Shown here piece by piece: positions 44,275 to 56,240 of a stretch of 64,000 nucleotides of DNA. The translations under genes were made by a program, and so were the position numbers. Every line of letters begins with the position of its first letter. The stretch's first letter is position 1. The notes under the pieces were generated by a model, which was given only the letters and a program-made list of their open reading frames with translations, was not told the DNA's origin and made no database searches. The DNA is from Dugong dugon (lineage: Eukaryota; Chordata; Mammalia; Sirenia; Dugongidae): assembly GCA_030035585.1 (NCBI GenBank), contig CM057465.1, positions 34,552,001 through 34,616,000 of the forward strand, in the 5' to 3' direction.

Positions 44275-47200
44275 TTACAGTAAAGGTCTCATACAGTATT
44301 TTTCCTTTTGTGATTGACTTATTTCCTCAGCATAATGTCCTCCAGTTGCATCCATGTTATTAGATGCTTCACAGATTCATCATTGTTCTTTATCGTTGCA
44401 TGATACTCCATTGTGTGTATGTACCATAGTTTATCATTCATCTGTTGATGGGCATCTTGGTTTCCATTTTTTGCTATGGTGAACAGTGCTGCAATGAATA
44501 TGGGTATGCATATGTCTATTTGTGTGACGGCTCTTATTTCTCTAGGATATATTCCTAGGAGTGGGATTACTGGATTGTATGGTATCTCTATTTCTAGCTT
44601 TCCAAGGAAGCGCCATATCATTTTCCAAAATGGTTGTATCATTTTGCATTCCAACCAACAGTGCATAAGAATTCCAATCTCAACACAGCCTCTCCAATGT
44701 TTGTTATTTCCAGTGTTTTTGATTCATGCCATTTAATGCTGGGGTGAGATGGTATCTCATTGTGGTTTTAATTTGCATTTCTCTAACGGCTAGTGATCTC
44801 GAGTATTTCCTCATGTGTTTGTTGCCTGCTTGAATGTCTTCTTTGGTGAAGTGTCTGTTCATTTCCTTTGCCCATTTTTTAATAGGATTGTTTGTCTTTT
44901 TGTTGTAGAGGTGTTGGATTTTCTTGTAGATTATGGAGATTAGACCTTTGTCTGACTTGTACTGTCCCCAGATTTTTTTCCCAGTCTGTAGGTTCTCTTT
45001 TGACTCTTTTGGTGAAGTCTTTTGAAGAGCATAGGTGTTTGATTTTTAGAAGATCCCACTTATCTAGATTATTTTCTGGAGTTTGTGTGTTGATGGTTAT
45101 GGTTTGTATCCTGTTAATGCCATGTATTAAGGCCTGAAGTGTTGGTCCTATTTTTTCTTCTATGAGCTTTGTAGTTTTTGGCTTTATATTCAGGTCTTTG
45201 ATCCATTTTGAATTAGTTTTTGTATATGGAGTGAGGTATGGATCCTGTTTCCTTTTTTTGCAGATGGATATCCAGTTTTGCCAGCATCATTTGTTAAAAA
45301 GACTGTCTTCCCCATTTGAGGGACTTTGGGCTCTAGTCGAAGATCAGGTGACCGTAGGTGTATGGATATACATCTGGGTTCTCAGTTCTGTTCCATTGGT
45401 CAATGTATCTGTCGTTGTACCACTACCAGGCTGTTTTGACTACCGTCGCTGTATAGCAGGTTCAAAGGTTGGGTAGTGTGAGTCCTCCAACTTTATTCTT
45501 CTTCTTCAGTAGTGTTTTACATATTTGGGGCTTCTTCCCTTTACATATATAGTTAATGATTAGCTTTTCCATCTCTTTGAAGAATGTTGTTGGTATTTGG
45601 ATCAGGATTGTGTTGTATTTGTAAATTGCTTTGGGTAGAATTTTCAATTTCACAAAGTTGAGTCTGCCTATCCATGAGTGTGGTATGTTTTTCCATTTAT
45701 GTAGATCCCTTTGGGTTTCTTGCAGTAGTGTTTTGTAGTTTTCTTTGTATAGGTCTTTTAAATCCCTGGTTAGATTTATTCCTAAGTATTTTATTTTTTT
45801 AGTGGCTATTATAAATGGTATTGTTTTCCTGATTTCCTTTACATCGTTCTCTTTATTGGTGTATAGGAATCCAACTGATTTTTGTATGTTTATCTTGTAT
45901 CCTGCTACTCTGCTGAATCTTTCTATTATTTCCAGTAGATTTCTCATGGAGTCTTTAAGGTTTTCTGTGTATAGTGTCATATCATCCGCAAACAGGGACG
46001 ATTTAAATTCTTTATTACCGATTTGGATGCCCTTTATTTCTTTTTCTTGCCTTATTGCTCTAGCTAGAACTTCCAGCACAATGTTAAATAGGAGTGGTGT
46101 TAAAGGGTATCATTGTCTTGTTCCGGTTCTCAAGGGAACTGTTTCCAGCCTCTCTCCATTAGGAATGATATTGGCTGTTGGTTTTGCATAATGCCCTTTA
46201 TTATGTCGAGAAATTTCCCTTCTATACCTATTTTGTTAGAAGTTTTTCTCAGGAATGGGTGTTGGACTTTGTCGAGTGCCTTTTCTGTGTCAATTTAGAT
46301 GATCATGTGATTCTTTTCTTTCCTTTTATTTATGTGGTGGATTATGTTGATTGATTTTCTAATGTTGAACGATCATTGCACACCTGGTATAACTCCTACT
46401 TGGTCATGGTGTAGTATTTTTTTGATATGATGCTGAATTCTATTGGCTAGAATTTTGTTCAGAATTTTTGCATCTATATTCATGAGAGATATTGGTCTGT
46501 AATTTTCTTTTTTTGTGGCGTCTTTGCCTAGTTTTGGTATCAGCATTATGCTGGCTTCATAGAATGAATTCGGAAGTGTTGCTTCCTTTTCTATGCTCTG
46601 AAATAGCTTGAGTAGTACTGGTATAAACTCTTCTATGAATCTTTTGTAGAATTCTCCATTGAAGCCATCTGGGCCAGGGCTTTTTTTGTTGGGAGTTTTT
46701 TTTATTACCCTTTCAATCTCTTCTCTTGTTATGGGTCTGTTCTGATTTTCAACATCACTTTGTTGTAGTTTGGGTAGGTAGTGTGTTTCTAGAAATTTAT
46801 TCATTTCCTCTAGGTTTTCAAATTTGTTGGAGTATAGTTTTTCATAATATTCTGTTATGATCCTTTTTATTTCAGTTGGGTCTGTTGTAATGTCCCCCAT
46901 TTCATTTCTTATTTGGGTTATTTGCGTCCTCTCCTGTTTTTCTTTTGTCAGTCTGGCCAGTGGTTTGTCGATTTTGTTGATTCTTACAAAGAACCAACTT
47001 TTGGTTTTGTTGATTCTGTCTATTGTTTTTCGGTTCTCTATTTCATTGATTTCTGCTCTGATCTTTACTATTTCCTTTCTTCCGGTGGTTGTGGGCTTGT
47101 TTTGCTGTTCTCTTTCTATTTGTTTCAGTTCTGTAGTTAATGTTTAGATTTTGTCGCTTTCTTCTTTTTTGATATGTGCATCTATTGCTATAAATTGTCC

Positions 47201-48079
47201 TCTGAGGACTGCCTTTGCTGTGTCCCCAAGGTTTTGGTATGATGTGTTTTCATTCTCATTTGATTCTAGGGATTTTTTTGATTCCATCTCTGATTTCTTC
47301 TATTACCCAGTGATGTGTAAGCAGGGTATTAGTTTCCTTGTAATTGATTTTTTTTCCTTGCTCCTTCTGTTGTTAATTTCTTCCTTTATGGCATCGTGGT
47401 CAGAGAAGATACTTTGAATTATCTTAATGTTTTGGATCTTGTTGAGGATTGCTCTGTGGCCTAAGATGTGGTCTATTCTGGAGAACATTCCATGTGCATT
47501 GGAAAAGAATGTGTACTTTGCAGCTGTTGGATGGAGTGTTCTATATATGTCTATAAGGTCAAGTTGGTTGATTGTGCCCTTTAGGTCGTCTATGTCTTTG
47601 CTGAGTTTCTTTTTAGTTGTTCTGTCCTTTACTGAGTGTGGTGTGTTGAAGTCTCCTACTATTATTGTGGAACTGTCAATTTCTCTTTTCAGCGCTGTTA
47701 GAGTTTATGTATTTTGGAGCCCTGTCATTGGGCGCGTGGATGTTTATTATGTCTATGTCTTCATGATGGATCGTCCCCTTAATCATTATATAGTGTTCTT
47801 CTTTGTCTTTATGGTGGATTTTGTTTTAGCGTCTATTTTATCTGAGATTAGTATTGCCACTTCTGCTCTTTTTTGGTAGTTGTTAGCTTTATATATTTTT
47901 TTACAACTTTTGACTTTTAATAAATTCACATCTTTGTTTCTAAGGTGTGTCTCTTGTAGAGAGCTTATTGATGGATCCTGTTTTCTTATCCATTCTGTCA
48001 CTGTTTGTCTCTTTATGGGTGCATTGAGGCCATTTACATTCAGTGTAATTATTGAGAGATGTGAGTTTGTTGCTGTCAT
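44275..48079 (-). pseudogene. L1 ORF2 (endonuclease-reverse transcriptase), copy C, broken
   Basis: The ATG at 48079 opens 'MTATNSHLSIITLNVNG'. The endonuclease start is the best preserved of the window: Asn14 and 'LQETHL' with Glu43 are intact. The reverse transcriptase (45462-46900) shows '[15 protein letters not shown]', '[19 protein letters not shown]', 'HHDQVGV' and an intact FADD box. The C-terminal part (44319-44666) has '[17 protein letters not shown]'; a small deletion near 44320 shifts the frame shortly before the expected TAA at 44275. The length (about 3.8 kb) is normal, but there are several frameshifts and stops. Confidence 0.9.
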
Positions 48080-48519
48080 TTTGTAGTGTTTTTTTTTTTT
48101 TTTGTCGTGCTGGCGTTTTCTTTGTTCTTACGTTTCTGTGCTGAGTTACTTTTGTTTGTGGATTTTTTTTTCATTTCTTTTGTTTTTGTAGGTTTTGTTT
48201 TTGCTGAGACTTTATGTTTTTCCTCTTTATTTTTATGAGTATTTTGGTTAAGTTTCTTTGTGGTTACCATGAAATTTACCCTTATCTATCTAAGTTTGAA
48301 GCAGTCTATTATTACTTGGTACTGCCTTGCCTTCCTCTCCATTAGAAGGTTTTATACCTACACCGTTTATTCCCTCTTTTATTGTTCTGATGTTGTTGTC
48401 ATTTACTGATTAACTGCTCTGCTTCCCTGTTGTATTTCTTTTGGTTTTGGACAGTCCTTGAGAGTTCATTTCCTGGATTGGTATCTGTCTGGTACAATCC
48501 TGCGTCCTAGATTCCCTGT
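48080..48519 (-). other. ORF1-ORF2 spacer of L1 copy C
   Basis: About 440 bp, collinear with the spacer of copy B, with a 15-A tract (sense strand) shortly before the ORF2 ATG. No conserved open frame is seen. Confidence 0.7.
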
Positions 48520-49570
48520 GATCTGAAGTTGTTTGTTCTGAGGTCGAAGAACTCCCTTTAATAATTCTTGTAAGTTTGGTTTGGTTTTTACATTTTCCCT
48601 TCATTTCTGTTTATCTGGAAATGTCCTACTTTCACCATCATATTTGAATGAGAGTGTTGCAGAATATATTATTCTCTGCTGGCAATTTTTTTCTTCCAGT
48701 GTTTTATATATATCATCCCATTGTCTTCTTGCCTATGTGATTTCTGCCAAATAATCTGAGCTTAGTCTTATTGTTTCTCCTCTATATGTGACTTCTTGTT
48801 TCTCACGAGCTGCTCTCAGGATTCTTTGTTTGTCTTTAGTTTTGGGGAGTGTATGATATACCTTGGTTATTTTCTTTTGAGTTCTATCCTATATGGGGTT
48901 TGTTGAGCTCCTTGGATAGCCAGCTTTTCATCTTTCATGATATCGGGTAAGTTTTCTGTCGGCAGTTCTTCAGTGATCCTCTCTGTATTTTCTGTTTTCT
49001 CCTCCTGTTCTTGAACTCCAATCACTCGAAAATTTTTAATTTTGACTGTATTCCACATAACTCTAAGGGTCTCTTCAGTTTTCTTTGTTCTTTTTTCTGA
49101 GTTTTCCTCAAACAGAGTTGTAGCCAAGTGTTTGTTTTCAATTCCACTGATCCTGTCTTCCACTGTTTCAAGTCTGCTCTTCAGCCCTTCTATCACACCG
49201 TCCATTTCTGAAATCTTGTTGTTTTTCTTTTGGATTTCTAATTGTTGTTTTTATATAATTTCTAGTTGTGAATTTATTTTGGCATTTTGTTCCTGGATGA
49301 TTTTCCTGAATTCTTCCAGTTTTTTGTCTGTATTTTCCATGAATTTGTCTGCCTTTTCCATGAATTTTTCTATTTTTTTCTCATTTTTGTCTGCTTTTTG
49401 CTTCAACTCTTTGATAATTGTGGGTATTAGAGATTTGAATTCCCTATCAGGTAGTTTTAGTGCCTTTTCTTTCACTGGAAAGTCGTTTGTTCTTTTTTTT
49501 TGAACGCCTACTGGAACCATCCTGTCCTCTTTTGTAAATGTTTTGATATTGTCTGTTGTCTTAGGGGCAT
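48520..49570 (-). pseudogene. L1 ORF1, copy C, with TAA stop shared with copy D
   Basis: A coiled-coil region ('KFMEKADKFMENTDKKLEEF') lies at 49251-49520. It ends at a TAA codon directly after 'INSQLEII' (49251-49253). The frame continues without shift into 'MDGVIEGLKSRLETVEDRIS' (49205 downwards) and the RRM start. A one-base deletion near 49530 shifts the N-terminus out of frame, and the C-terminal domain (about 48520-48700) is frameshifted. Copy D has the identical TAA; copy B has CGA at that codon. Confidence 0.85.
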
Positions 49571-51201
49571 TCAGTAGTTATTTTTCTCATTTATTGGTTG
49601 TACTTTTGTTATTTTAGTGTTTTTTTATTTGGCTATGCCTGAGCAGGTGGGCTGAGTGTTCTTTGTTGTTTGCTCATCTGTGGGCACGATACTTTTCGCC
49701 TCCTTCTCCAGTTTGGCTGGGTCAGTTGCTCAGATATAGTACAGCAGGGCAGGTCTAGCTGAAGAGGAGTTACTGGGACGGGTTGTTTGTGGCACTTACT
49801 TCAGCCACCTGGGTGGGTCAGTAATCAGTGCAGGACAGGTTCCAGTAGGCCGTGCCTGTGCTGCTTGGTGGTGTAATGTTAAGTGCATGGTGCAGGTAGG
49901 CAGTATGTAGGGGGGAGATTGTTATGTGTGGAGCTAAGATGGATATGAGAGAGAGGAGAAAGGAACAGGAGCCAAAAGCATACAACCAAAAAGGAATGCT
50001 AGGGGAGCTTGCCATTGGAGTGGAGAGATGAGAGATTATGAAATTCAGAAAAAAAATGGGGGGGGGGGGAGAAGAAGATAAAAGGAAATAAAAGAATGAA
50101 TATACAAAAACCATAAAGGAAAAAGAAGAGCAAAGCTCCCAGGGATCCCACTGGTGCGGCTATAATGTCTGGGGATGCTGTTCTCAGGCGTTGCAGTACA
50201 GCCTGGCTAGAAGGTGTAGAGGAATTCAGCGCCAGCTATTCAGGGAACAGAAAGAGAAGGAAGGTATAGAGAGACGAGAAACTGAGTAATGAAGGAAGAC
50301 AAAAAGGGAAAAAAAGGGAAAAGAAAACAAAACAAATTTAAAAAAAAAAACAATATAAGCCCCCCAAAACAGAAAAAAAAAAATAAACCACACAAAAAGA
50401 GAAATGCTCTCAGGGCTCCCTCTGCGCATCTGTGCAAGCCAAGGGGGTAGGTTCCAAGCCGCGCAGCATTGCCCGGCCACAGCGGGCTCCCAACTCAAGA
50501 AAAGGAAAAGAAAACAAACCATCAATTCAAAACAAACTAACAGACAAAAGCCCCGGAATCCCACCAGCGTGGCAGCCCAGACCGGGAAGGAGTTCCACAC
50601 TCGAACAGAGCTCCACAGCCCCTCAGAGAGAAGCAAAGATGGCGTCCTGAGCCTGGTATTTGAGCAGAAGGAGGGGGAGGTGGTGAGAGGCAAGGAAGAA
50701 ATCAAAAGAAGCAGAAAAAAGCAGCACTGGTAGCCAACAAATGGCACTCAAAGAGCTGGCCAGTGTGGGCGGGTGAAATCCAAGCAGCTGGTGCTTCCTG
50801 GATAAGATACTGTGGCCGCAGGAAGCAGAGGAGGCCGAGTGGGGGTGAAGAAGGGTGTGGGGTGGGAAAGCATATATCGCAAATTACCAGTTATTTTGTC
50901 TCCCACTGGAAGCTCCGTGAAGCTGCTTTCTCGTATCCCCTATTAGCTGGTCTCCGATAGGAGCCCAAGATGGCGGGTCCATGCTAAGTTAGCTGATAGG
51001 GGACCTCTGCATGAATCTCTCCTCACTCTCCGTTCTCTGTCAGTTTTCTCACTCTATTTGGTGCTTGGCTGAGTTCTTTATCTCTTCATTTGATGTTTTA
51101 GGGTTTCAGGATTGCTGTTTTCTCTGTTCGGCTTAGTTTTTTGGATCTTTGTTGTGGAGGGATGGCGTGGTGCTTCTGCCTGGAGCGCCATTTTGCTGGA
51201 A
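49571..51201 (-). promoter_or_regulatory. 5' UTR / promoter region of L1 copy C
   Basis: About 1.6 kb, homologous to the 5' UTR of copy B, with one unit of the segment tripled in copy D (around 50618). YY1-like words are 'aaaatggcgctc' at the 5' terminus (minus strand, about 51185-51196) and 'ccaagatggcggg' at about 50966 (plus strand). The promoter role is inferred. Confidence 0.6.
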
Positions 51202-51298
51202 GTCTGAATTAGTTTTTGTGTATGGTGTGAAGTATGGGTCCTGTTTCACTTTTTTCCAGATGGACATGTCAACACTCTCCCTTCTTGACCTTGGGGGA

Positions 51299-51331
<33 letters not shown>

Positions 51332-51856
51332 TGAAAATATACCTAGCCAAAGTTACACTATTGCAAAAGATTTTGCATGTACAATTCAGTGACATGGATT
51401 ACATTCTTCCAGTTGTGCTACTATTGTCACTATCCTTTTCCAAATTATTCCATCACCATTGTCTTCAACTCACTGCTCCCTAGGCTTCCCATCAAAGTTT
51501 TTGAGTTGCTGTTGTCAATTTGATCTCACGCAGATAATTCTTTGTTTTTTTTTTTTGTACCTTAGATGAAGGTTTACAGAACAAATGGTTTCTAATTAAA
51601 CAGTTAGTACACACATATTGCCCTATGACAATGGTTAACAACCCCATGACCTGTCAATACTCTCCCATCTCAAACTTGGGTTCCCTATCATCAGCTTTCC
51701 TGTCCCCTCCTGCCTTCTAGTCCTTGTCCTTGGACTGTTGTGCCTCATTAGTTCCGTTTTGTTTTATGGGGCTGTGCAGTCCCTGGCTGAATGGGGAACC
51801 TTGGGAGTGACTTCACCACTGAGCTAAAGGGTGTCCAGGGGGCATAGTTTTGGGGT
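51202..51856 (-). mobile_element. ORF2 sliver joined to an L1 3'-UTR piece (5' extension of copy C)
   Basis: 51202-51262 matches ORF2 near 6602-6662, and 51263-51856 matches the L1 3' UTR from the middle of its outer module. The order is opposite to that within one L1, so two breakpoints are needed. A run of 30 T (51301-51330) marks the internal A-tract of the 3' UTR. The 3'-UTR piece has the long inter-module form, like copy C. Confidence 0.75.
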
Positions 51857-51870
51857 TCTGTTTAACTCTT
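51857..51870. repeat. shared site copy: left target-site duplication of L1 copy D
   Basis: tctgtttaactctt, identical to 59461-59474. The same copy also serves as the right duplication of the first insertion (42783-42797). Confidence 0.8.
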
Positions 51871-53044
51871 TTATTTTTAGTTTATTTTATTATACTTCAG
51901 GTGAAGGCTTACAGAACAAATAGTTTCTCATGAAACAGTAGTACACGTTATTTTATGACGTGGGTTAACAACCCCACAACATATTAACCATCTAAATTCT
52001 CAACCTTTTTTTTTTTTTTTGGTGAAAATACACATAGCCAAAGATACACTGTTTCAAAAATTTCTACATACACGGTTCAGTGACGTTGACTACGCTCTTC
52101 GAATTGTGCTGTTATTCTCACTTAAGATGAAGACTTACAGAACAAAATAGTTTCTCATTTAACAGTTACTACAAATGTTGCCCCATGACAATGGTTAACA
52201 ATCTCAGAACACATCAACAATATCCTTACTCAACCTTGGGTTCCCTGTCACCAGCATCCTTGTCCCCTTCTGCCTTCTGGCCCTTGTCACTGGACTCCTG
52301 TACCTCGTTAGTCTCATTTGGTTTTACAGGGCTGTTCACTCCCAGGCTGAACAGTAAACCTCGGAGGTAACTTCACCACAGAGCTAAAAGCGTGTCTGGG
52401 GCCATACTCGCGAGGTTTCTACACTCTCCTTTAGGGCAGTAAATCTGGTCTTTTTTTTGTGAGTTAGAATTATGCTCTACATCCTTCTCCAGCTCTGTCC
52501 AGAGCCCTCTGTTGTGATCCTGGTGAGAGCAGTCAGTGGTGGTAGCCGGGCACCATCTAGCTGTACTGGACTCAGTCCGGTGGAGGCCTTGGTAGCTGTG
52601 GACAATTAGTCCTTCAGACTAATCTTTTCCTTGTATCCTGTTCTCTTAATTCTTCCTTGCTCCCTAAAGGATGAGACCAGTGGAGTATCTTAGATGGCTG
52701 CTTACAGGCTTTTAAGACCCCAGACACTACTCACCGAGGTAGAATGTAGAGCATTGTCTTTATAAGCTGTGTCATGCCAATTGAGCTAGATGTTCCCTGA
52801 GACCACGGTCCCCAGAGCCCTCCGCGCAGCAATTCAGTCCCTCAGGGTGTTTGGATGTGTTTGTGGGGATTCCATGACCTTTCCTTGTACAGGTTGTGCT
52901 AGTTTCCCCTGTATTGTGTACTGTCTCACCCTTAACCCAAGATACCACTTACCTATTGCCTATTTAGTATTCTCATCCCCACCCCTCCCATCCCTGGGAA
53001 CCAACAAAGATTGTCACATTTTCTATGAACTTGTTCATGGGTTT

Positions 53045-55846
53045 TTACAATAGAGGTCTCATACAATATTTGTCCTTTTGTGATTGACTTAATTCACTCA
53101 GCATAATGTCCTCCAGTTTCGTCCATGTTATGAGATGGTTCACAGATTCATTGTTCTTTCTCGTTGCATAGTACTCCATTGTGTGTATGTACCATAGTTT
53201 GTTTATCCATTCATCTGTTGATGGGCACCTACGTTGTTTCCATAATTTTGCTATTGTGAACAATGCTGCCATGAACATAGGTGTGCATATGTCTATTCGA
53301 GTGACGAATCTTATTTCTCTAGGATATATTGCTAGGAGTGGGATTGCTGGATCAAATTGTACGTCTATCTCTAGCTTTCTGAGGAAGCGCCGTATCATTT
53401 TCCAAAATGGTTGTATCATTTTCCATTACCACCAGCAGTGCCTAAGAGTTCCGATCTCCCTGCAGCCCCTCCAACATTTGTTATTTCCAGCGTTTTTGAT
53501 TCGTGCCAGTAATGCTGGGGTGAGATGGTATCTCATTGTGGTTTTAATTTGCATTTCTCTAATGGCTAGTGATTGCGAGCATTTCCTCATGTGCCTGTTG
53601 GCCATTTGCATGTCTTCTTTGGTGAAGTGTCTCTTCATTTCCTTTGCCCATTTTTTGATAGGATTATTTGTCTTTTTGTTGTAGAGGTGTTGGATTTTCT
53701 TGCAGATTATGGAGATTAGACCTTTGTCTGACTTGTACTGTCCAAAAATTTTTTCCCAGTCTGTAACTTCTCTTTTTACTCTTTTGGTGAAGTCTTTTGA
53801 AGAGCATAGGTGTTTGATTTTTAGAAGATCCCAGTTATCTAGCTTATCTGTTGGGGTTTGTGCATTGATGGTTATTGTTTGTATCCTGTTAATGCCATGT
53901 ATTAAGGCCTGAAGTGTTGGTCCTATTTTTTCTTCTATGAACTTTATACTTTTAGGCTTTATATTCAAGTGTTTGATCTATTTTGAAGTAGTTTTTGTAT
54001 ACGGTGTGAGGTATGGGTCCTGTTTCATTTTTTTGCAAATGGATATTGAGTTTTGCCAGCACCATTTGTTAAAAAGACTGTCTTTTCCCCATTTGGTGGA
54101 CTTTGGGCCCTTGTCGAAGATCAGGTGACGGTAGGTGGATGGATTTACATCTGGGTTCTCAGTTCTGTTGCGTTGGTCAATGTATCTGTTGTTGTACCAG
54201 TACCAGGCTGTTTTGACTACTGTACATGTATAGTAGGTTCTCAAGTCAGGTAGTGTGAGTCCTCCAACTTGATTCTTTTTCTTCAGTAGTGCTTTACTTA
54301 TTCGGGGCTTCTTCCCTTTCCATATAAAATTAATGATTAGTTTTTCCATCTCTTTGGATCGGGATTGCGTTGTATTTATAATTTGCTTTGGGTAGGATTA
54401 CCATTTTCAGAATGTTGAGTCTGCCTATCCATGAGCATGGTATGTTTTTCCATTTATGTAGATCCCTTTGGGTTTCATGCAGTAGTGTTTTATAGTTTTC
54501 TTTGTATAGGCCTTTTACATCCCTGGTCAGATTTATTTGTAAGTATTTCATCTTTTTAGGGGCTATTGAAAATGGTATTGATTTCCTGATTTCCTTTTCA
54601 TTGTTCTCCTTACTGGTGTATAGGAATCCAAATGATTTTTGAATGTTTATCTTGTATCCTGCTACTCTTCTGAATCTTTCTATTAGTTCCAGTAGATTTC
54701 TCATGGAGTCTTTAGGGTTTTCTATGTATAGTATCATATCATCTGCAAACAGGGAGAGTTTAACTTCTTCATTACCAATTTTGATGCCCTTTATTTCTTT
54801 CTCTTGCCTTATTGCTCTAGCTAGAACTTCCAGCACAATGTTAAGTAGGAGTGGTGATAACGGGCATCCTGTCTCGTTCCTGTTTTCAAGGGGAATGTTT
54901 TCAGCCTCTCTCCATTAAGAATGATGTTGGCCGTTGGTTTTGCACAGATGCCCTGTATTATGTTGAGAAATTTCCCTTCTATACCTATTTTCTTGAGAGT
55001 TTTTATCAGGAATGGGTGTTGGACTTTGTCAAATGCCTTTTCTCAGTCGATTGGGATGATCATGTGATTCTTTTCTTTCCTTTTATTTATGTGGTGGATT
55101 ACGTTGATTGATTTTCTAATGTTGAACTATGCTTGCATACCTGGTATGAATCCTACTTGGTCATGGTGTATTATTTTTTTTTTGATATAATGCTGAATTC
55201 TCTTGGCTAGAATTTTGTTCAGAATTTTTGCATCTATATTCATGAGAGATATTGGTCTGTAATTTTATTTTTTTGTCACGTCTTGCCTGGTTTTGGTATC
55301 AGCGTTATGCTGGCTTCATAGAATGAATTCGGAAGTGTTGCTTCCTCTTCTATGCTCTGAAATATCTTGAGTAGTAGTGGTACAAGCTTTTCTGTAAATG
55401 TTTTGTAGAATTCTCCAGTGAAGCCATCTGGGCTAGGGCTTTTTTTGGTTGGGAGTTTTTTTTATTACCTTTTCAATCTCTTCTCTTGTTATCGGTCTGT
55501 TCTGATTTTCAACATCACTTTGTTGTAGTTTGGGTAGTCCGTGTGTTTCTACAAATTTATCCATTTCCTCTAGTTTTTAAAATTTGTTGGAGTATAGTTT
55601 TTCATAATATATTGTTATAATCCTTTTTATTTCAGTTGGTTCTGTTGTAATGTCCCACATTTCATTTCTTATTTGGGTTATTTGTGTCCTCTCCTGTTTT
55701 TCTTTTGTCAGTCTGGCCAGTGGTTTGTCGATTCTTTCAAAGAACCAACTTTTGGTTTTTTTGGTTCTTTCTATTGTTTTTCTGTTCTCTATTTCATTGA
55801 TTTCTGCTCTGATCTTTACTTTCCTTTCTTGTTTGCTGTTCTCTTT
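53045..55846 (-). pseudogene. L1 ORF2, copy D, endonuclease region deleted and frame broken
   Basis: The C-terminal end is intact to the normal stop at 53045 ('SQSQKDKYCMRPLL'). The RT block (54330-54836) retains FADD; '[14 protein letters not shown]' lies in 53978-54349 and '[18 protein letters not shown]' in 53426-53968. Near 55846 the sequence jumps from the region after the endonuclease straight into the ORF1-ORF2 spacer, removing about 1.07 kb relative to copy B (about 8490-9560), that is the start codon and the whole endonuclease. A short 'cttt' overlap at the junction suggests microhomology joining. Confidence 0.85.
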
Positions 55847-56240
55847 TGTTTGTGGATTTTTTTTTTCATTTCTTTTGTTTTTGTAGGTTTTGTTTTTGCC
55901 GAGACTTTATGTTTTTCGTTTTTATTTTTATGAGTTGATTTGTTAACTTTCTTTGTGGTTACCATGAATTTTACCCTTATCTTTCTAAGTTTGAAGCCGT
56001 CTACCATTACTTGGTATCATCTTGCCTTCCTGTCCATTAGAAGGTGCTATACCTAAGCCGTTTATGCCCTCTTTCATTGTTTTGATGTTGTTATCATCCA
56101 TCGATGAACTGCTCTGCTTCCCTGTTGTATTTCTTTTGGTTTTGGATAGTCCTCGAGAGTTCATTTACTAGATTGGTATCTGGCTGGTACGATTCTGCAT
56201 CCTAGGTTCTGCCTGTGAGCTGAAGCTGTTTGTCCTCAGA

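Larger units (their letters stand above)
42998..51201 (-). mobile_element. full-length L1 retrotransposon, copy C
   Basis: The 3' UTR (42998-44274), ORF2, spacer, ORF1 and 5' UTR (about 49571-51201) are all present, ending with the 5' terminus 'ttccagcaaaatggcgctcc' (minus strand) homologous to copies B and D. Its 3' UTR has the longer form of the inter-module segment (about 43250-43357), which B and D lack. Confidence 0.9.
42798..51856 (-). mobile_element. composite L1 insertion: 3' transduction + full-length L1 copy C + chimeric 5' extension
   Basis: Between matching 15-bp site copies lie, in minus-strand transcript order from right to left: a 0.6-kb L1 3'-UTR piece (51263-51856), a 61-bp ORF2 sliver (51202-51262), a full-length L1 (42998-51201), its interrupted A tail (42981-42997), about 180 bp of non-L1 sequence with its own AATAAA, and a short A run. 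A single chimeric insertion would explain all of it; successive insertions are the alternative. Confidence 0.55.
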
